Part shown: positions 9,371 to 18,350 of the stretch, piece after piece
Numbering within the stretch: position 1 is the first letter of the stretch
Layout of the letters: each line of letters starts with the position of its first letter
Virus record (IMG/VR): IMGVR_UViG_3300006754_000064
Coordinates: 1-35,040 of that record
Reading direction: 5' to 3' (one strand)
From: a virus
Length of the DNA: 35,040 bases
Translations under genes and position numbers: made by a program
The notes under the pieces: generated by a model
What the model saw: only the letters and a program-made list of their open reading frames with translations
The model's database searches: none
What the model was told of the DNA's origin: nothing

Positions 9371-10525
9371 TTAACTTATAAAAATATTTTTATCAACTTT
9401 TTGATTATAACTATCATTACCTGTACCTACTACAGATTTTTTAAAAAACTCTTTTACTAAAGGTAATTGTGTTGTGCTTTCAGTAAAGAGTATAGTGAAT
9501 ATTTGGTCAGTTGGTTGTGTTCCTTTAATTATTCTTAAATAGGTTTGTGCATTTCCCTCACTATTAAAATAATTAGAATACTTTTTAACATCATAATTTA
9601 ACATATCTTTTACAAAGGTTTGGATGTTAAGTAGGTAGTGGTGTGTTATATTTTTCCATTCTGAAGTAGGTTTTACCCCGTCATGATATGGAGGTTGTGG
9701 GTTGGTTAACATGGTTAATAGTTTATCATTTTTATATCTAGTCAATGACTTAGCTGGTGGAATATAACTTTTTAACTCTAGGTATTTTAAAGAATCCATA
9801 TTTAATAGTTTTTTAAAGAAAAATACGTACTCGTCAAAATAACCATAGGATTTTGTTAGGGGGAGTGGTCTATTGTAGTTATAAACAAAACCATTTTTAA
9901 TACCGCTTAAACATTTTTCCATATTTAATGTGTGAGCACTCACCACATTAGTTAAAGCACTTACCCCATCATTTGCGTCTAAACCTGTATTAGCTATAGG
10001 TGAGGTTAAATTTAAAGAAACTATTATACTTCCAGCGGTCCCACTTAATAATCCGTCTTGGTAAGAAGCAACTAAATTAATCCTATCAACAAGTCTAGTA
10101 AGACTTAATTGATTCTCTTTAAACCTACTTACTGTTCTTATACTTCTTGTTCTTGTTTCTAACCAACTCTCGTCTAGTTGGTTTAGTAGTACTTTTTTAA
10201 CATATAGCCTATCTTTTATACTTGCTCCTGTAGGGATTAAAGTTTGTAAGTGTGAAGTTTCATTTTCAATTTTAGTTTTTAAATCACTATGTAATGTATC
10301 TATTCGTTTTAATCCGTTTTTAGGTATGCCCATAAGATACATCCCTACATTTGCTATATTACCAAATTCAAATCTTTTTTCTTTAAAAAATTCCTCTAAC
10401 AGTCCTTGTGATTCTTGCAAATATAATTCTTGTATCCCCTGTAAGGCATACTCACAATAATCTGTGGATTCACCTAGAAAAGTGTTATATAACCCATTGT
10501 ATGTTGTATTTCCTGATAAGCCCAT
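9371..10525 (-). CDS. baseplate-region structural protein, unknown
   Basis: 384 aa, no family recognised. Largely helical with many aromatics; basic helical stretch ETRTRSIRTVSRFKENQLSLTRLVDRI at about 120-147, no signal peptide or membrane segment. Its position between the large baseplate protein and the gp53-like gene, with 13-base and 1-base gaps, indicates a baseplate role (wedge or hub accessory). Possible counterparts by position are T4 gp6, gp8, gp48 or gp54, but I see no motif that decides between them. Confidence 0.65.
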   Translation of the reverse strand: MGLSGNTTYNGLYNTFLGESTDYCEYALQGIQELYLQESQGLLEEFFKEKRFEFGNIANVGMYLMGIPKNGLKRIDTLHSDLKTKIENETSHLQTLIPTGASIKDRLYVKKVLLNQLDESWLETRTRSIRTVSRFKENQLSLTRLVDRINLVASYQDGLLSGTAGSIIVSLNLTSPIANTGLDANDGVSALTNVVSAHTLNMEKCLSGIKNGFVYNYNRPLPLTKSYGYFDEYVFFFKKLLNMDSLKYLELKSYIPPAKSLTRYKNDKLLTMLTNPQPPYHDGVKPTSEWKNITHHYLLNIQTFVKDMLNYDVKKYSNYFNSEGNAQTYLRIIKGTQPTDQIFTILFTESTTQLPLVKEFFKKSVVGTGNDSYNQKVDKNIFIS

Positions 10526-10538
10526 TTAGTTTATTTTA

Positions 10539-13500
10539 TTATCCATTATTTTGATTTTGGGCAAAAAGATTTTCTTCATAATTTAGGTTGCTATCACTCA
10601 CCCCACCAGTATTTGTTTCACCATCTGGACTTTGGGTTCCTCCCTCATTTTGTGCAAATAAGTTTTCTTCATTGTTAGCAATATCTCCTGGCCCTTCAGT
10701 AGCTCCACCATTAGTAGCTCCCCCATTCACCTGTCTTGGTATTGGGTTACTTCGTTCATCATATATTTCGGTATTTGCAAAATAACTGAAAGATAATGCG
10801 TTCTGTAGTTCACTTACAGGACCTTCTAGACCTTGACCACCAATAAATTTAAAGTTTGTTTGGACTGTAACAATCATAGGTTGTACCCCTATACCTTCTG
10901 GGTTTATATCAAGTACCAGAGGGTCATAAGAAAAACTGCAAGAATCAAATATTATTTTACTATGGTAAAAATCCCCAATACGTAAAACACACACTGGAGG
11001 TGGTCCAAATGCTGTATTGTCCGCGTCCACTATTGTTGTACCTTGTTCGGTCACTGTAGGTATAGTTTGTCCTGGACGTAAACATTGTTGTAAAAATGTT
11101 AATCTAGAGTTTAACCCTTCCGGTGTTGTAGAGTGAAATGAAGGGTGAAAATACTTCAATTTGTCTTTTATTGATTGGTATATGAAGGGGTTTTCTTCTT
11201 GTAAAAATGTAAAGTAGTCTTCTTCATTTAATAATGATTGTAAGAACTTACTACCATTATTACTATCAAAGTTTATCTCACCACCAATATAGTGACTTTG
11301 TCCATTCGGAAATCCTTGGGTGGTATTGTTTATACTTTCTTGTGCGTTCTCTACGTCACTATTTTGTTGGTCCTCCGCTGATTGTGCCTCTTCTGGTGTA
11401 GTACCATTTTCAGCGAATAAATTTACCCCCACATTATTATCGGTTACTGTAAGATTAGGGTTGCTGTAGAATTCTTGCGTTACTTCACTAGACCCACCAT
11501 TAGCTAAAATTTGTGCTTGTGTAAGGGTGTCCAAACTCATACTACTGTATTGTTCCGCTAATTCACTTATATCATATTTCCTACATCCAGCAAAGAAAGC
11601 TTCTAAAATTTTATCGGCTGATTTAGATGGTGTGTTTTTTAATTGATTTTGAGCGATTTCATTTAAGATAGATGGGTGGTCCACCACAAGCTTAAATGAT
11701 AATGTACCTACTCTTTGTGTGTCACTATAGGTGTAAATGGGTTCTGGTCTACCTAGAAAGTTTGTGGGATTCCAATTTGCGGAATTTGTATCCCCAACCT
11801 GAATATCATAAGGGGGAAACCACATTATTCGGCCACCATTTGGTCCTCTTTCTGCCTTAGGTAAATTTGACTGCAGTGCTGTCCCTCTCCATGCTAAATT
11901 TTCCAATGAAAACATATATTTCTTCGCGTGAGTAGGCCCTAATGATGTAGATGTTCCTTTATTAGGAGCTATATTTAAATTGTAAGTAGAGTCTAATACG
12001 GAATCAGTGTTACCATATTGGTTACCTTTTGATTTCTGTAGGTCATCATATTTAAAATATGGTTTATCTTTAGTCCACACTCTACAATATTTTTCAGTAG
12101 CTATTGCACCACCTAAAATGGACTCCCCTGGTTCTACCACCGCGGAACCTTTAGAGATAGTTTTATAACCGTCATTAAACATTTTTGATGTTTGGTTAAT
12201 TGCGTGTCCTGCATGTTTATATCGTGAAGCTCCAAATTTTGGTGCAGATTCGATTAGTCGTTGGGTTTGGGCTAGTAATGCTCCTTTCTTTAAAGGTAGG
12301 TCTCTAGACCTGTTTAGTAAGAAACTAGTAGGTGCTTGATTGTCTTCTATATAGGCACTTCCAACCCATGTAAACCCACCTTCTAAACCACCACCATCTA
12401 TAGTCGCTAACCCTAAATCTCCAATTCTATACCACCTCCATAAAGCTCTTCCTTCTACATTTTCAAATTCCTTATACATTTCTGAAGGTCCGTATACAAT
12501 TGCTTTTATTTGTCTTCCGAATCTATCTCTAGGTGTAGCTTCTAATGGACTTTGGAGGTTACTTATGTTATTATCTTTACTTCCAATGTAGTAGTTAGCT
12601 AAAGGAGCCTCTACATCGGTATTTTTTTGTTGTATAGTTCTACTATAATCCGGACGAAATATATTATAATTTAAAGCGGTAAATACCTGTGATTGTTGTT
12701 CAGGCCCCATATAACTTAATAAAGTATCCGAAGGAACAGGGATAGATAAAAGTGTGTTAGGTAATGGATTAGAATTAGCTAACGTATTAAATACCCCATT
12801 AAGTAGTTGGGTTGCTGTTTCTAATGATGATGATTGTAGTATTTCATTATTCTGTATTCCATTTATATCTGGTATGTATAGTGGTGTAAAATAAAATCCT
12901 GGAATAGTAGTTTGTGGGGTATATTGGCCATCTATTCTAGACATGAAGTCTTCCTTTTCCCCTATAAGTTGTTCCGGTAAAGTCGTTATATTATATTCTG
13001 CACTACCATTATCACTTATATCTTTTAAGAATTGAGCTTGTTTAAATCCTAAATTGTCTCTTAAATATGGAAAAGAAGTTTTTATTAGTATAGAGTCATC
13101 TAAAATTTTACCATTAAATGTTACTAATGTTCCGTCAAAACTTCCGTTTACATCCAGTAAAACTTCTATAGCTGTGTAATCTGAAGATACAAATCCTTGT
13201 GGTGTTAGAGTGTTTTGGTTTACATATTCTAATTGTGCAGCGTCCACTAGCTTTACAACGTTGATTCCTAGTGGGTTGCCGTACCCCGTATCAGGACCAT
13301 ATTTGTTATTAAGGAATTGTACTGTTTTTAAAGGAATTCCCTCAGCATTAGTTACCGCTTCTGGGATGGGAGAATCTATAATAGAGAAATCGCTAAGGTA
13401 AGTGTAGGACATAGAACCTGGCATCATGGCACCGTTAGGTGGAATTGGGTTTCCTCGGTTTAGATAGGACCCATCTAAGTTTCTCCCTAATAAAGATTTT

Positions 13501-13586
13501 CTAAGAATCTCTGTGCTATTTAAAGAGATGTTAAAATTTCCTTGAGCCCATGGATAACTAATACCGGTATTTGTTCCTATTGACAT
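10539..13586 (-). CDS. large baseplate/tube-initiator-like structural protein
   Basis: 1015 aa. Two segments look like ones I know from baseplate proteins of large contractile phages: WFPPYDIQVGDTNSANWNP with GRPEPIYTYSDTQRVGTLSF and VDHPSILNEI in the middle, and VLRIGDFYHSKIIFDSCSF with LDINPEGIGVQPMIVTVQT plus NFKFIGGQGLEGPV near the C-terminus. Such domains resemble tube-like beta folds, which would suit a baseplate-tube junction protein. The last 45 residues are low complexity and carry a twice-repeated EENLFAQN (973-980 and 1004-1011); a related VNLFAEN occurs further upstream. No enzyme motif seen. A TATTTATTA element precedes the ATG, so the baseplate operon may have a start here. Confidence 0.7.
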   Translation of the reverse strand: MSIGTNTGISYPWAQGNFNISLNSTEILRKSLLGRNLDGSYLNRGNPIPPNGAMMPGSMSYTYLSDFSIIDSPIPEAVTNAEGIPLKTVQFLNNKYGPDTGYGNPLGINVVKLVDAAQLEYVNQNTLTPQGFVSSDYTAIEVLLDVNGSFDGTLVTFNGKILDDSILIKTSFPYLRDNLGFKQAQFLKDISDNGSAEYNITTLPEQLIGEKEDFMSRIDGQYTPQTTIPGFYFTPLYIPDINGIQNNEILQSSSLETATQLLNGVFNTLANSNPLPNTLLSIPVPSDTLLSYMGPEQQSQVFTALNYNIFRPDYSRTIQQKNTDVEAPLANYYIGSKDNNISNLQSPLEATPRDRFGRQIKAIVYGPSEMYKEFENVEGRALWRWYRIGDLGLATIDGGGLEGGFTWVGSAYIEDNQAPTSFLLNRSRDLPLKKGALLAQTQRLIESAPKFGASRYKHAGHAINQTSKMFNDGYKTISKGSAVVEPGESILGGAIATEKYCRVWTKDKPYFKYDDLQKSKGNQYGNTDSVLDSTYNLNIAPNKGTSTSLGPTHAKKYMFSLENLAWRGTALQSNLPKAERGPNGGRIMWFPPYDIQVGDTNSANWNPTNFLGRPEPIYTYSDTQRVGTLSFKLVVDHPSILNEIAQNQLKNTPSKSADKILEAFFAGCRKYDISELAEQYSSMSLDTLTQAQILANGGSSEVTQEFYSNPNLTVTDNNVGVNLFAENGTTPEEAQSAEDQQNSDVENAQESINNTTQGFPNGQSHYIGGEINFDSNNGSKFLQSLLNEEDYFTFLQEENPFIYQSIKDKLKYFHPSFHSTTPEGLNSRLTFLQQCLRPGQTIPTVTEQGTTIVDADNTAFGPPPVCVLRIGDFYHSKIIFDSCSFSYDPLVLDINPEGIGVQPMIVTVQTNFKFIGGQGLEGPVSELQNALSFSYFANTEIYDERSNPIPRQVNGGATNGGATEGPGDIANNEENLFAQNEGGTQSPDGETNTGGVSDSNLNYEENLFAQNQNNG

Positions 13587-13601
13587 ACTATTATTTCTTT
13601 A

Positions 13602-13610
13602 TAATAAATA
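13602..13610 (-). promoter_or_regulatory. TATTTATTA element (candidate late promoter)
   Basis: TATTTATTA on the coding strand, 15 bases before the ATG at 13586, in the 42-base gap after the tape measure gene. Same element family as at 2864, 26683, 33265 and 33962. Confidence 0.35.
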
Positions 13611-13628
13611 GATTAAAGTTAATTTCTA

Positions 13629-15767
13629 TCAAACACCAGAAGGTCCGTTCACTGTGTTAGCTAGTTGTAACGAAAATTCTTGGTAGTCTGGTGGTGACAT
13701 AGCACGGAAAATATCATCTGCAGATACTTTCATACTATTACCGCCTAATTTAAGGTTAAGCGAACCCGTAATATTTACAGTACCAGCACCGCCTCCACCT
13801 GCATTGTTATTTGTAACTGTATTGGTGGAAGTATTAGTCTCTATGTTCTCTAAGAGTTGGGTTCCTCCCATTATAGTGTCTGCTGGATTAGGTAATAATT
13901 TTAATGCACCAGCATCGAAACTTTTAACAGTCCCGTCCGGTTTTAAAATAAAGTCATTTAAAACTTTATAGTCTGGGGTGGCTCCACTTTGTTCTGGAAG
14001 TCCTCCTCCTAAATAATCCTGGAAGTTTTGTACAAAATCCTCTATGTCTCCTACTGGAGAATAATCTTCTATTGCACTTTCCATAACATCGTCAATTGTA
14101 TTTACAATGTTTTCGGTACCCATCTCTGTGTTTTGAATCTGTTCTGCAATATCTTGAGCACTTACCCCCAATACCCCATCAACCGCTGACGCAGCTAATA
14201 AATTTAAAATTTGCATAACGTTAGCTTGTTGAGCTTCCGCAATAGTCAGTTGTTGTTTATTAACATCTTCGATGCTCATACTGTCTTTTTCAGCTTGGTC
14301 TCTAATCGCGTCTAAGAGACCAGGTTGTTGTTTTGCTCGTTCATTTAATTCATCTAAAGCGTAAGTTACTGACTCTCCTGTCTCATCTTTAACGGTTATC
14401 GTCCCCTTTCCGTCTTTAAAATCGGCCATCGAAGCAATAAGGTCTCCCATACCTTCATCAATATCCCCACCTATCTCAAATTGAGCGAAGGCTTGTGTTC
14501 TTTTTGCATTTCTAATTGCTGTTTCTGCTAGATTCTCATAATCTTGACCGGTAGCGTCCGCCAGTGCTTTTAATCTCATCCTTTCAGATGGTGTAATACC
14601 AAATTCTCCTGTAGCTTCATTAAATGATACTGCACTCTCCGTACTTGCTATAATTGCATCTTGTAGACCCTCAACATCATTTTGAGCCATATACATTAAT
14701 TGGAATGGGTCTAACAATTCACTAGCCGCGCCCCCAATCATAGATAATTTAGATGCCATTTCTACAGCACCTTCAGGTGTAAATGCTTTATCTGCTGTAG
14801 CAAATACATTGTTCATGTTTAAACCAAGTAATTGTGATTTTGCAACCATTTTAGTTAACCCGTCAACACCATTTTTGAATCCGTATGTGTTAATTTTTTG
14901 TATTTCTGAAGCGACTGCGGGTAATAATTTAGAGACTGTTACTCCCATGTTTGCAGCAACTTGGACGGTATTTTTAATAGCTTGTGTCGCGTCATACGCT
15001 CCACCACCAATCTTATCAAAATTTGCAACAAAGTCTGCAGATACTTGACCAAATAAAGAATCAATTTTAGCCATATCACCCATAACGTCTGGAGGAATAG
15101 ATAATTGCCTACCTATCGTCTCATAGGTTTTCTCCATTGTTTCTAAGACATCCAAGTAGGATAGGTTGAAGCCATCCGCGGTGGATGCTGCTGTAGTCAT
15201 GGCCAGCATAGTGCTCTCCATCATCTGTTCACCCATACCTACGGTTGTAGTTAAACTCTTTCTTAAATCGTCTACTAGACTTAACACTTGTTTAACAGCA
15301 TGTTGTCTACCTTTGATTCCTTCACCACCACCAGTTAATAGAGATTCGTACATCCCCATTATTTCATCTAAACTCATGTTACTAGCTTTCGTCTCTTTTT
15401 CCAAATTAGAAACTAGCCCGGTAATTTTACTTAACACTTTACCAGTTGAAAAATGTGTTTTAGTTGTGTTTTCTAAAGCGTCATAGTTGTCTTGTAGCTC
15501 ATCAATCTGTTTTTGTAACTGTACACAGTCGCAATCTGCGAAGGAAGGTATAGGCAATAAAATACCAAGGTTTTGAGCTAATCTATAAGAATAAGGATTT
15601 CCTAATTTTCCATATTTTTTAATGGATTTTATCCTCGCGGCACTGTTAGGTTCGTCTTTACTGTTAAAAATCCCTAATGGTACCCCTAAATCGGGATGTG
15701 AAGCTAAATAAGGTTTAGCTCCAGATAATAGATATTCTATTAGTATTTGTGGGAATAAGTTAAACAT
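13629..15767 (-). CDS. tail tape measure protein
   Basis: 712 aa, nearly all helical. It has repeated hydrophobic, Ala/Gly/Met-rich stretches typical of tape measure proteins (GMGEQMMESTMLAMTTAAST; NVFATADKAFTPEGAVEMAS; KLSMIGGAASELLDPF) and a Gly/Asn-rich hinge before a short C-terminal beta segment (AGTVNITGSLNLKLGG). It should line the tail tube, set tail length and leave during injection. At about 0.15 nm per residue, 712 residues would correspond to a tail of roughly 105 nm, if the full chain is used. It sits downstream of the tube gene and the gp26/gp28-like gene, the usual place for a tape measure. N-terminal cysteines (DCDCVQLQ) are a local oddity. Confidence 0.8.
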   Translation of the reverse strand: MFNLFPQILIEYLLSGAKPYLASHPDLGVPLGIFNSKDEPNSAARIKSIKKYGKLGNPYSYRLAQNLGILLPIPSFADCDCVQLQKQIDELQDNYDALENTTKTHFSTGKVLSKITGLVSNLEKETKASNMSLDEIMGMYESLLTGGGEGIKGRQHAVKQVLSLVDDLRKSLTTTVGMGEQMMESTMLAMTTAASTADGFNLSYLDVLETMEKTYETIGRQLSIPPDVMGDMAKIDSLFGQVSADFVANFDKIGGGAYDATQAIKNTVQVAANMGVTVSKLLPAVASEIQKINTYGFKNGVDGLTKMVAKSQLLGLNMNNVFATADKAFTPEGAVEMASKLSMIGGAASELLDPFQLMYMAQNDVEGLQDAIIASTESAVSFNEATGEFGITPSERMRLKALADATGQDYENLAETAIRNAKRTQAFAQFEIGGDIDEGMGDLIASMADFKDGKGTITVKDETGESVTYALDELNERAKQQPGLLDAIRDQAEKDSMSIEDVNKQQLTIAEAQQANVMQILNLLAASAVDGVLGVSAQDIAEQIQNTEMGTENIVNTIDDVMESAIEDYSPVGDIEDFVQNFQDYLGGGLPEQSGATPDYKVLNDFILKPDGTVKSFDAGALKLLPNPADTIMGGTQLLENIETNTSTNTVTNNNAGGGGAGTVNITGSLNLKLGGNSMKVSADDIFRAMSPPDYQEFSLQLANTVNGPSGV

Positions 15768-15780
15768 ACAATATTTTATA

Positions 15781-15788
15781 TATAAATA
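15781..15788 (-). promoter_or_regulatory. TATTTATA element (candidate late promoter)
   Basis: TATTTATA on the coding strand, 13 bases before the tape measure ATG. It lies in the 35-base gap between the small downstream ORF and the tape measure gene. Confidence 0.3.
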
Positions 15789-15802
15789 TCGTCGTTAGGG
15801 TT

Positions 15803-15934
15803 TTATCTTCCAGCTCTATTTCTTGCCTTGTCCGCGGCTTCTGCTTGTTTTTCGAATCCTTCTACTAATTTCTGTATGTAGACTTTTCTTTCAAAAACAG
15901 GCATTTCCAAAATATCTCTTCTGGTAAAATTCAT
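15803..15934 (-). CDS. short tail-assembly ORF, possibly reached by frameshift
   Basis: The frame is open from 16015 to the TAA at 15803-15805, but its first ATG is at 15934, giving 43 aa (MNFTRRDILEMPVFERKVYI and on). The protein-like signal begins before that ATG: ALLDETYFLCKH, then NFTRRDILEMPVFERK, a pattern I associate with small proteins encoded near tape measure genes of T4-like phages. Either translation starts at the internal ATG or the ORF is the tail of a frameshift product from the gp26/gp28-like gene, whose frame overlaps it from 15975 to 16015. This is the classical place for tail assembly chaperone frameshifts. Confidence 0.6.
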   Translation of the reverse strand: MNFTRRDILEMPVFERKVYIQKLVEGFEKQAEAADKARNRAGR

Positions 15935-15974
15935 GTGTTTACAAAGGAAGTAGGTCTCATCCAGCAGCGCATAC

Positions 15975-16733
15975 CTATATGCCGAAGAAAGGACGAAAAA
16001 AAGATACCCCGAATGTTACGGTAAACTTAACCTCTCTCCCTGAAGGAGCAATTGCAGTCTTGTCTAAGTCAAGTCCTGGGGTAACTTGCTGTAAATATTT
16101 TCTTATTTCTTGTGAATCTTTAATAGGCAAAAGATGAATCAAACGAGACAATTCCATAATGTCTCTTTCACCATCAAGTTCAACTAAACATTTTTCCAAT
16201 CTTTTAGTTGCTAAAGGGGAAATTTTTTGATTTTTGTAAGTTTCTGCTAATTTAGCAAGTTCCTCTTCCTGATTTGGTCCTAATAATTTTAATTTAGCTT
16301 TTTTCCCTGACTTTGGTAGGGTAAAGGGAAATTCTCCTTTTGCGTCTGGAGTGTCATCTATATCTTTTATTGATATTATAGACATATCTTCAGTATGGGT
16401 AAAACTTTTCCCGTCTGCTGGGTCTGTTAAATTAAAAGTGTATTCAGAACCAAATGCTGTATTTCTTAAGAATACATATATTGCCTGTCTATCACACTCA
16501 GCTAATTCTTGGATATTTATGTCTTTATCTAAGATTTTACTTTTTAATAGAGTGTCTAATAAATCGTTACCTTTGCTTAGATTAGGTGAAGATAAAATAT
16601 TTTCATCTGCAGCTGTAAGATAAGTAACTTTGAGGGTTGTTTTTTTATTTTTGTAAAAAATACCACGAGACGGTAATTCCACAACATCGTAAGCTATTTG
16701 TGGGGTTATTTCTGGTGTTTCGTAATGTTCCAT
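15975..16733 (-). CDS. gp26/gp28-like baseplate hub assembly protein
   Basis: 252 aa. The N-terminus YDVVELPSRGIFYKNKKTTL followed by LTAADENILSSPNL and DLLDTLLKSKI matches the T4-type baseplate protein family (Pfam T4_baseplate), which includes gp26 and gp28. In T4 these act in hub assembly; in related phages the gene stands before the tape measure as an assembly chaperone. The middle part (about 145-225) is helical and charged (EEELAKLAETYK, LEKCLVELDGERDIMELSRL). The C-terminus ends VTFGVSFFRPFFGI. A run of seven T (15996-16002), in frame as T TTT TTT, lies 8 codons before the stop, with an overlapping ORF downstream. Terminator and tube gene are upstream. Confidence 0.75.
   Translation of the reverse strand: MEHYETPEITPQIAYDVVELPSRGIFYKNKKTTLKVTYLTAADENILSSPNLSKGNDLLDTLLKSKILDKDINIQELAECDRQAIYVFLRNTAFGSEYTFNLTDPADGKSFTHTEDMSIISIKDIDDTPDAKGEFPFTLPKSGKKAKLKLLGPNQEEELAKLAETYKNQKISPLATKRLEKCLVELDGERDIMELSRLIHLLPIKDSQEIRKYLQQVTPGLDLDKTAIAPSGREVKFTVTFGVSFFRPFFGI
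15996..16002 (-). promoter_or_regulatory. candidate ribosomal frameshift site (T7 run)
   Basis: On the minus strand the zero frame reads TCT TTT TTT CGT. T TTT TTT is a canonical -1 slippery heptamer; a -1 shift adds 21 codons and stops at a TGA (15931-15933) that overlaps the ATG of the 43-aa ORF (15932-15934). The conserved-looking downstream sequence, however, is in the +1 (equivalently -2) frame; TTT-C would allow tRNA-Phe to slip +1 onto TTC. A homopolymer length error is the competing explanation. Confidence 0.4.
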
Positions 16734-16825
16734 TTTTATTTCTATATATTAGTTATTATTGTTAATATACACAATATAAGTATTAAGTGAATAAAAAGCA
16801 AAATATTATTGATTATGTGGCAAAA

Positions 16826-16857
16826 TTGAAAAAAATCCCCATAGAGGATTTTTTCAA
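16826..16857 (-). terminator. Rho-independent terminator after the tail tube gene
   Basis: Near-perfect hairpin TTGAAAAAATCC/GGATTTTTTTCAA with a short loop, 19 bases past the tube stop codon. The T-rich arm gives the minus strand a terminator-like tail. It would make the tube gene largely monocistronic, as fits a very abundant product. Confidence 0.65.
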
Positions 16858-16875
16858 TATAATTTTAAAATAAAT

Positions 16876-17364
16876 TTAGTATACTAATATACACCTATCT
16901 GGTCTAAGTGTTGCTGCTATATTTGCTATACCTTCATCTGAATAACCTAAATCATTAAAGTTTACGTCAGTTAAAAAACATCCTTGTAATACCCATTTTT
17001 CAACTACTACACCTGTTGGGTCTAACATTTCCAAATCTATATTCTTTTTATATCCTGCAGCATAACCCATTCTTCCTGTAACTGATTCTGCGTGTAACCT
17101 TACCCATTCCATCAATGCTTGAGAGGCGGATGGACCTACTGGGTCACGGAATGTTACATTAATCGTATTCCATACAAATCTACCCGCAACATAAGTAGAG
17201 GTGTTTAAAAATGGAATTTCAACAGAATTGATTGTTATTTGGGGACGTGAGGTGCTCTCAACATACCATTCGTTAATCCCTAATGAAGAGTCAAATCGTA
17301 GGATAAACCTATTCTTTTTCTTTGGTTCATAAGGAACAGGCATTTTCATTAATAAGTCGGCCAT
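16876..17364 (-). CDS. tail tube protein (gp19 family)
   Basis: 162 aa, the same size as T4 gp19 (163 aa). Features of the family: N-terminal MKMPVPYEPKKKNRFILRFD, then PQITINSVEIPFLNTSTYVAG, WNTINVTFRDPVGPSASQAL, WVRLHAESVTGRMGYAAGYK and ILQGCFL-like VLQGCFLTDVNFNDLGYSD. It forms the inner tube through which DNA passes, inside the sheath. The upstream region has AAAGGA 15-20 bases before the ATG and two AT-rich elements; a terminator follows. Unusually, its gene is separated from the sheath gene by about 5 kb of accessory genes. Confidence 0.92.
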   Translation of the reverse strand: MADLLMKMPVPYEPKKKNRFILRFDSSLGINEWYVESTSRPQITINSVEIPFLNTSTYVAGRFVWNTINVTFRDPVGPSASQALMEWVRLHAESVTGRMGYAAGYKKNIDLEMLDPTGVVVEKWVLQGCFLTDVNFNDLGYSDEGIANIAATLRPDRCILVY

Positions 17365-17395
17365 TTTAATTTTTTTTTGTTTTTCCTTTATTTGT

Positions 17396-17404
17396 TAATA
17401 AATA
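17396..17404 (-). promoter_or_regulatory. TATTTATTA element before the tube gene
   Basis: TATTTATTA on the coding strand 31 bases before the tube ATG, leaving room for a normal leader that includes AAAGGA. A second close match (TATTTATAT) lies about 30 bases further upstream. This is the site where a promoter reading is easiest, because the spacing to the start codon is normal. Confidence 0.4.
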
Positions 17405-17480
17405 TTCTTTAAAACGAATATTGACTACTCTTTATATAAATATACCTTATATATGAAATAAAGCACTTTACGTTGATTAA

Positions 17481-18335
17481 TTATGATTTCTTAATTATTA
17501 GCTTATTTTTACCCCCATCTGATGTGTCATAAACTACAAAATTTACTTGGGGATATCGGTCTAGTAATTCATTCTCAATAAAAGATTTTATAGCGTCTAC
17601 ATTTTTCTTATCGTCATCACTAAACCCTATGGATAACCTCTTATACTTCTTAGACACTAGATATTTTGCATTATTTACTACTCTTTCTACATAATCCTCT
17701 AATGCTATTTTTTTACCTTCTTCTGGTTTATCCACGTCTGAAACTAAACCAAATTTTTCTTTAAATTCTGGAGACGATACCGCTGAATAATCATTACTGT
17801 TAAGATAGTAATTAATTATATTTTCTGGGTTTCCTTCAGAGGATACCTCTTTATAATTTCTTCTAATATTATCTAACATACTCTCCATTTCTTTCTCATT
17901 TAATACCTCACCAATAAATAATTTTACACCATTTTGTATAATCTCTGGTCGAGTAGACCTAGCGGTAATAATCGCAAAAGGATTTCCATAAATTAAAGAT
18001 TCTTTAAACTTTTCAAAACTAGGTCCGTACTGTTTATCTTGTAAAGCCTTTTTTAAATCACTATAAAACTTATTTTCATCTCTAAACTCATTAAAAGAAT
18101 CTTCTAGTATTTTATAGTTAGGGTTTTCTCTAATTTCTGCAAATTCTTCAGTTGTTACATACTTTATTTCTTTTTTACCATTTCCTGTATATAGAAGTTT
18201 GATTTTGGTTGGCATGTATAGAATATTATCGTCCCAATCAAATGTATACCCTCTTACCTCGTCCAAGGACGATAGATTTTCAGAACTTTGTTCTGCTAAT
18301 CGGTCGAATTGTTTTTGTGTGATTTTTAATTCCAT
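17481..18335 (-). CDS. HAD-superfamily phosphatase with candidate head-targeting leader
   Basis: 284 aa. HAD motifs are visible: motif I FDWDDN (nucleophile D33, acid/base D35), motif II IITARST (T124), a basic motif III region (KKYKR, 229-233) and motif IV GFSDDD (237-242). This predicts Mg-dependent phosphoryl transfer; substrate unknown. Compared with the usual DxDGT the Thr is replaced by Asn (N37), so the fold is clear but activity is less certain. A helical insertion between motifs I and III (about 65-215) forms a large cap. The N-terminus MELKITQKQFDRLAEQ resembles the leaders of other proteins here and ends in L-A-E/Q. It is divergent from the CAP gene, with promoter elements shared in the 70-base gap. 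Confidence 0.8.
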   Translation of the reverse strand: MELKITQKQFDRLAEQSSENLSSLDEVRGYTFDWDDNILYMPTKIKLLYTGNGKKEIKYVTTEEFAEIRENPNYKILEDSFNEFRDENKFYSDLKKALQDKQYGPSFEKFKESLIYGNPFAIITARSTRPEIIQNGVKLFIGEVLNEKEMESMLDNIRRNYKEVSSEGNPENIINYYLNSNDYSAVSSPEFKEKFGLVSDVDKPEEGKKIALEDYVERVVNNAKYLVSKKYKRLSIGFSDDDKKNVDAIKSFIENELLDRYPQVNFVVYDTSDGGKNKLIIKKS

Positions 18336-18340
18336 ATTTA

Positions 18341-18348
18341 TATAAATA
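18341..18348 (-). promoter_or_regulatory. TATTTATA element before the HAD gene
   Basis: TATTTATA on the coding strand only 5 bases before the HAD ATG. At this distance it cannot be an ordinary -10 box for that ATG unless the mRNA starts further downstream, so the promoter reading is weak at this copy. Confidence 0.2.
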
Positions 18349-18350
18349 TT

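Noticed and set aside
10539-10680. ENLFAQN as a viral protease (TEV-like) site
   Set aside because: It lacks the ENLYFQ-G/S pattern and such proteases are not phage enzymes; treated only as a repeat.
15931-16002. Simple canonical -1 frameshift at T TTT TTT as the full explanation
   Set aside because: The -1 frame gives only 21 codons of unremarkable sequence; the conserved-looking sequence is in the other frame. Kept as one of two options in the findings.
17453-17478. AAAGCACTTTA-type short palindrome after the HAD stop as terminator
   Set aside because: The stem is too short and no T-run follows.
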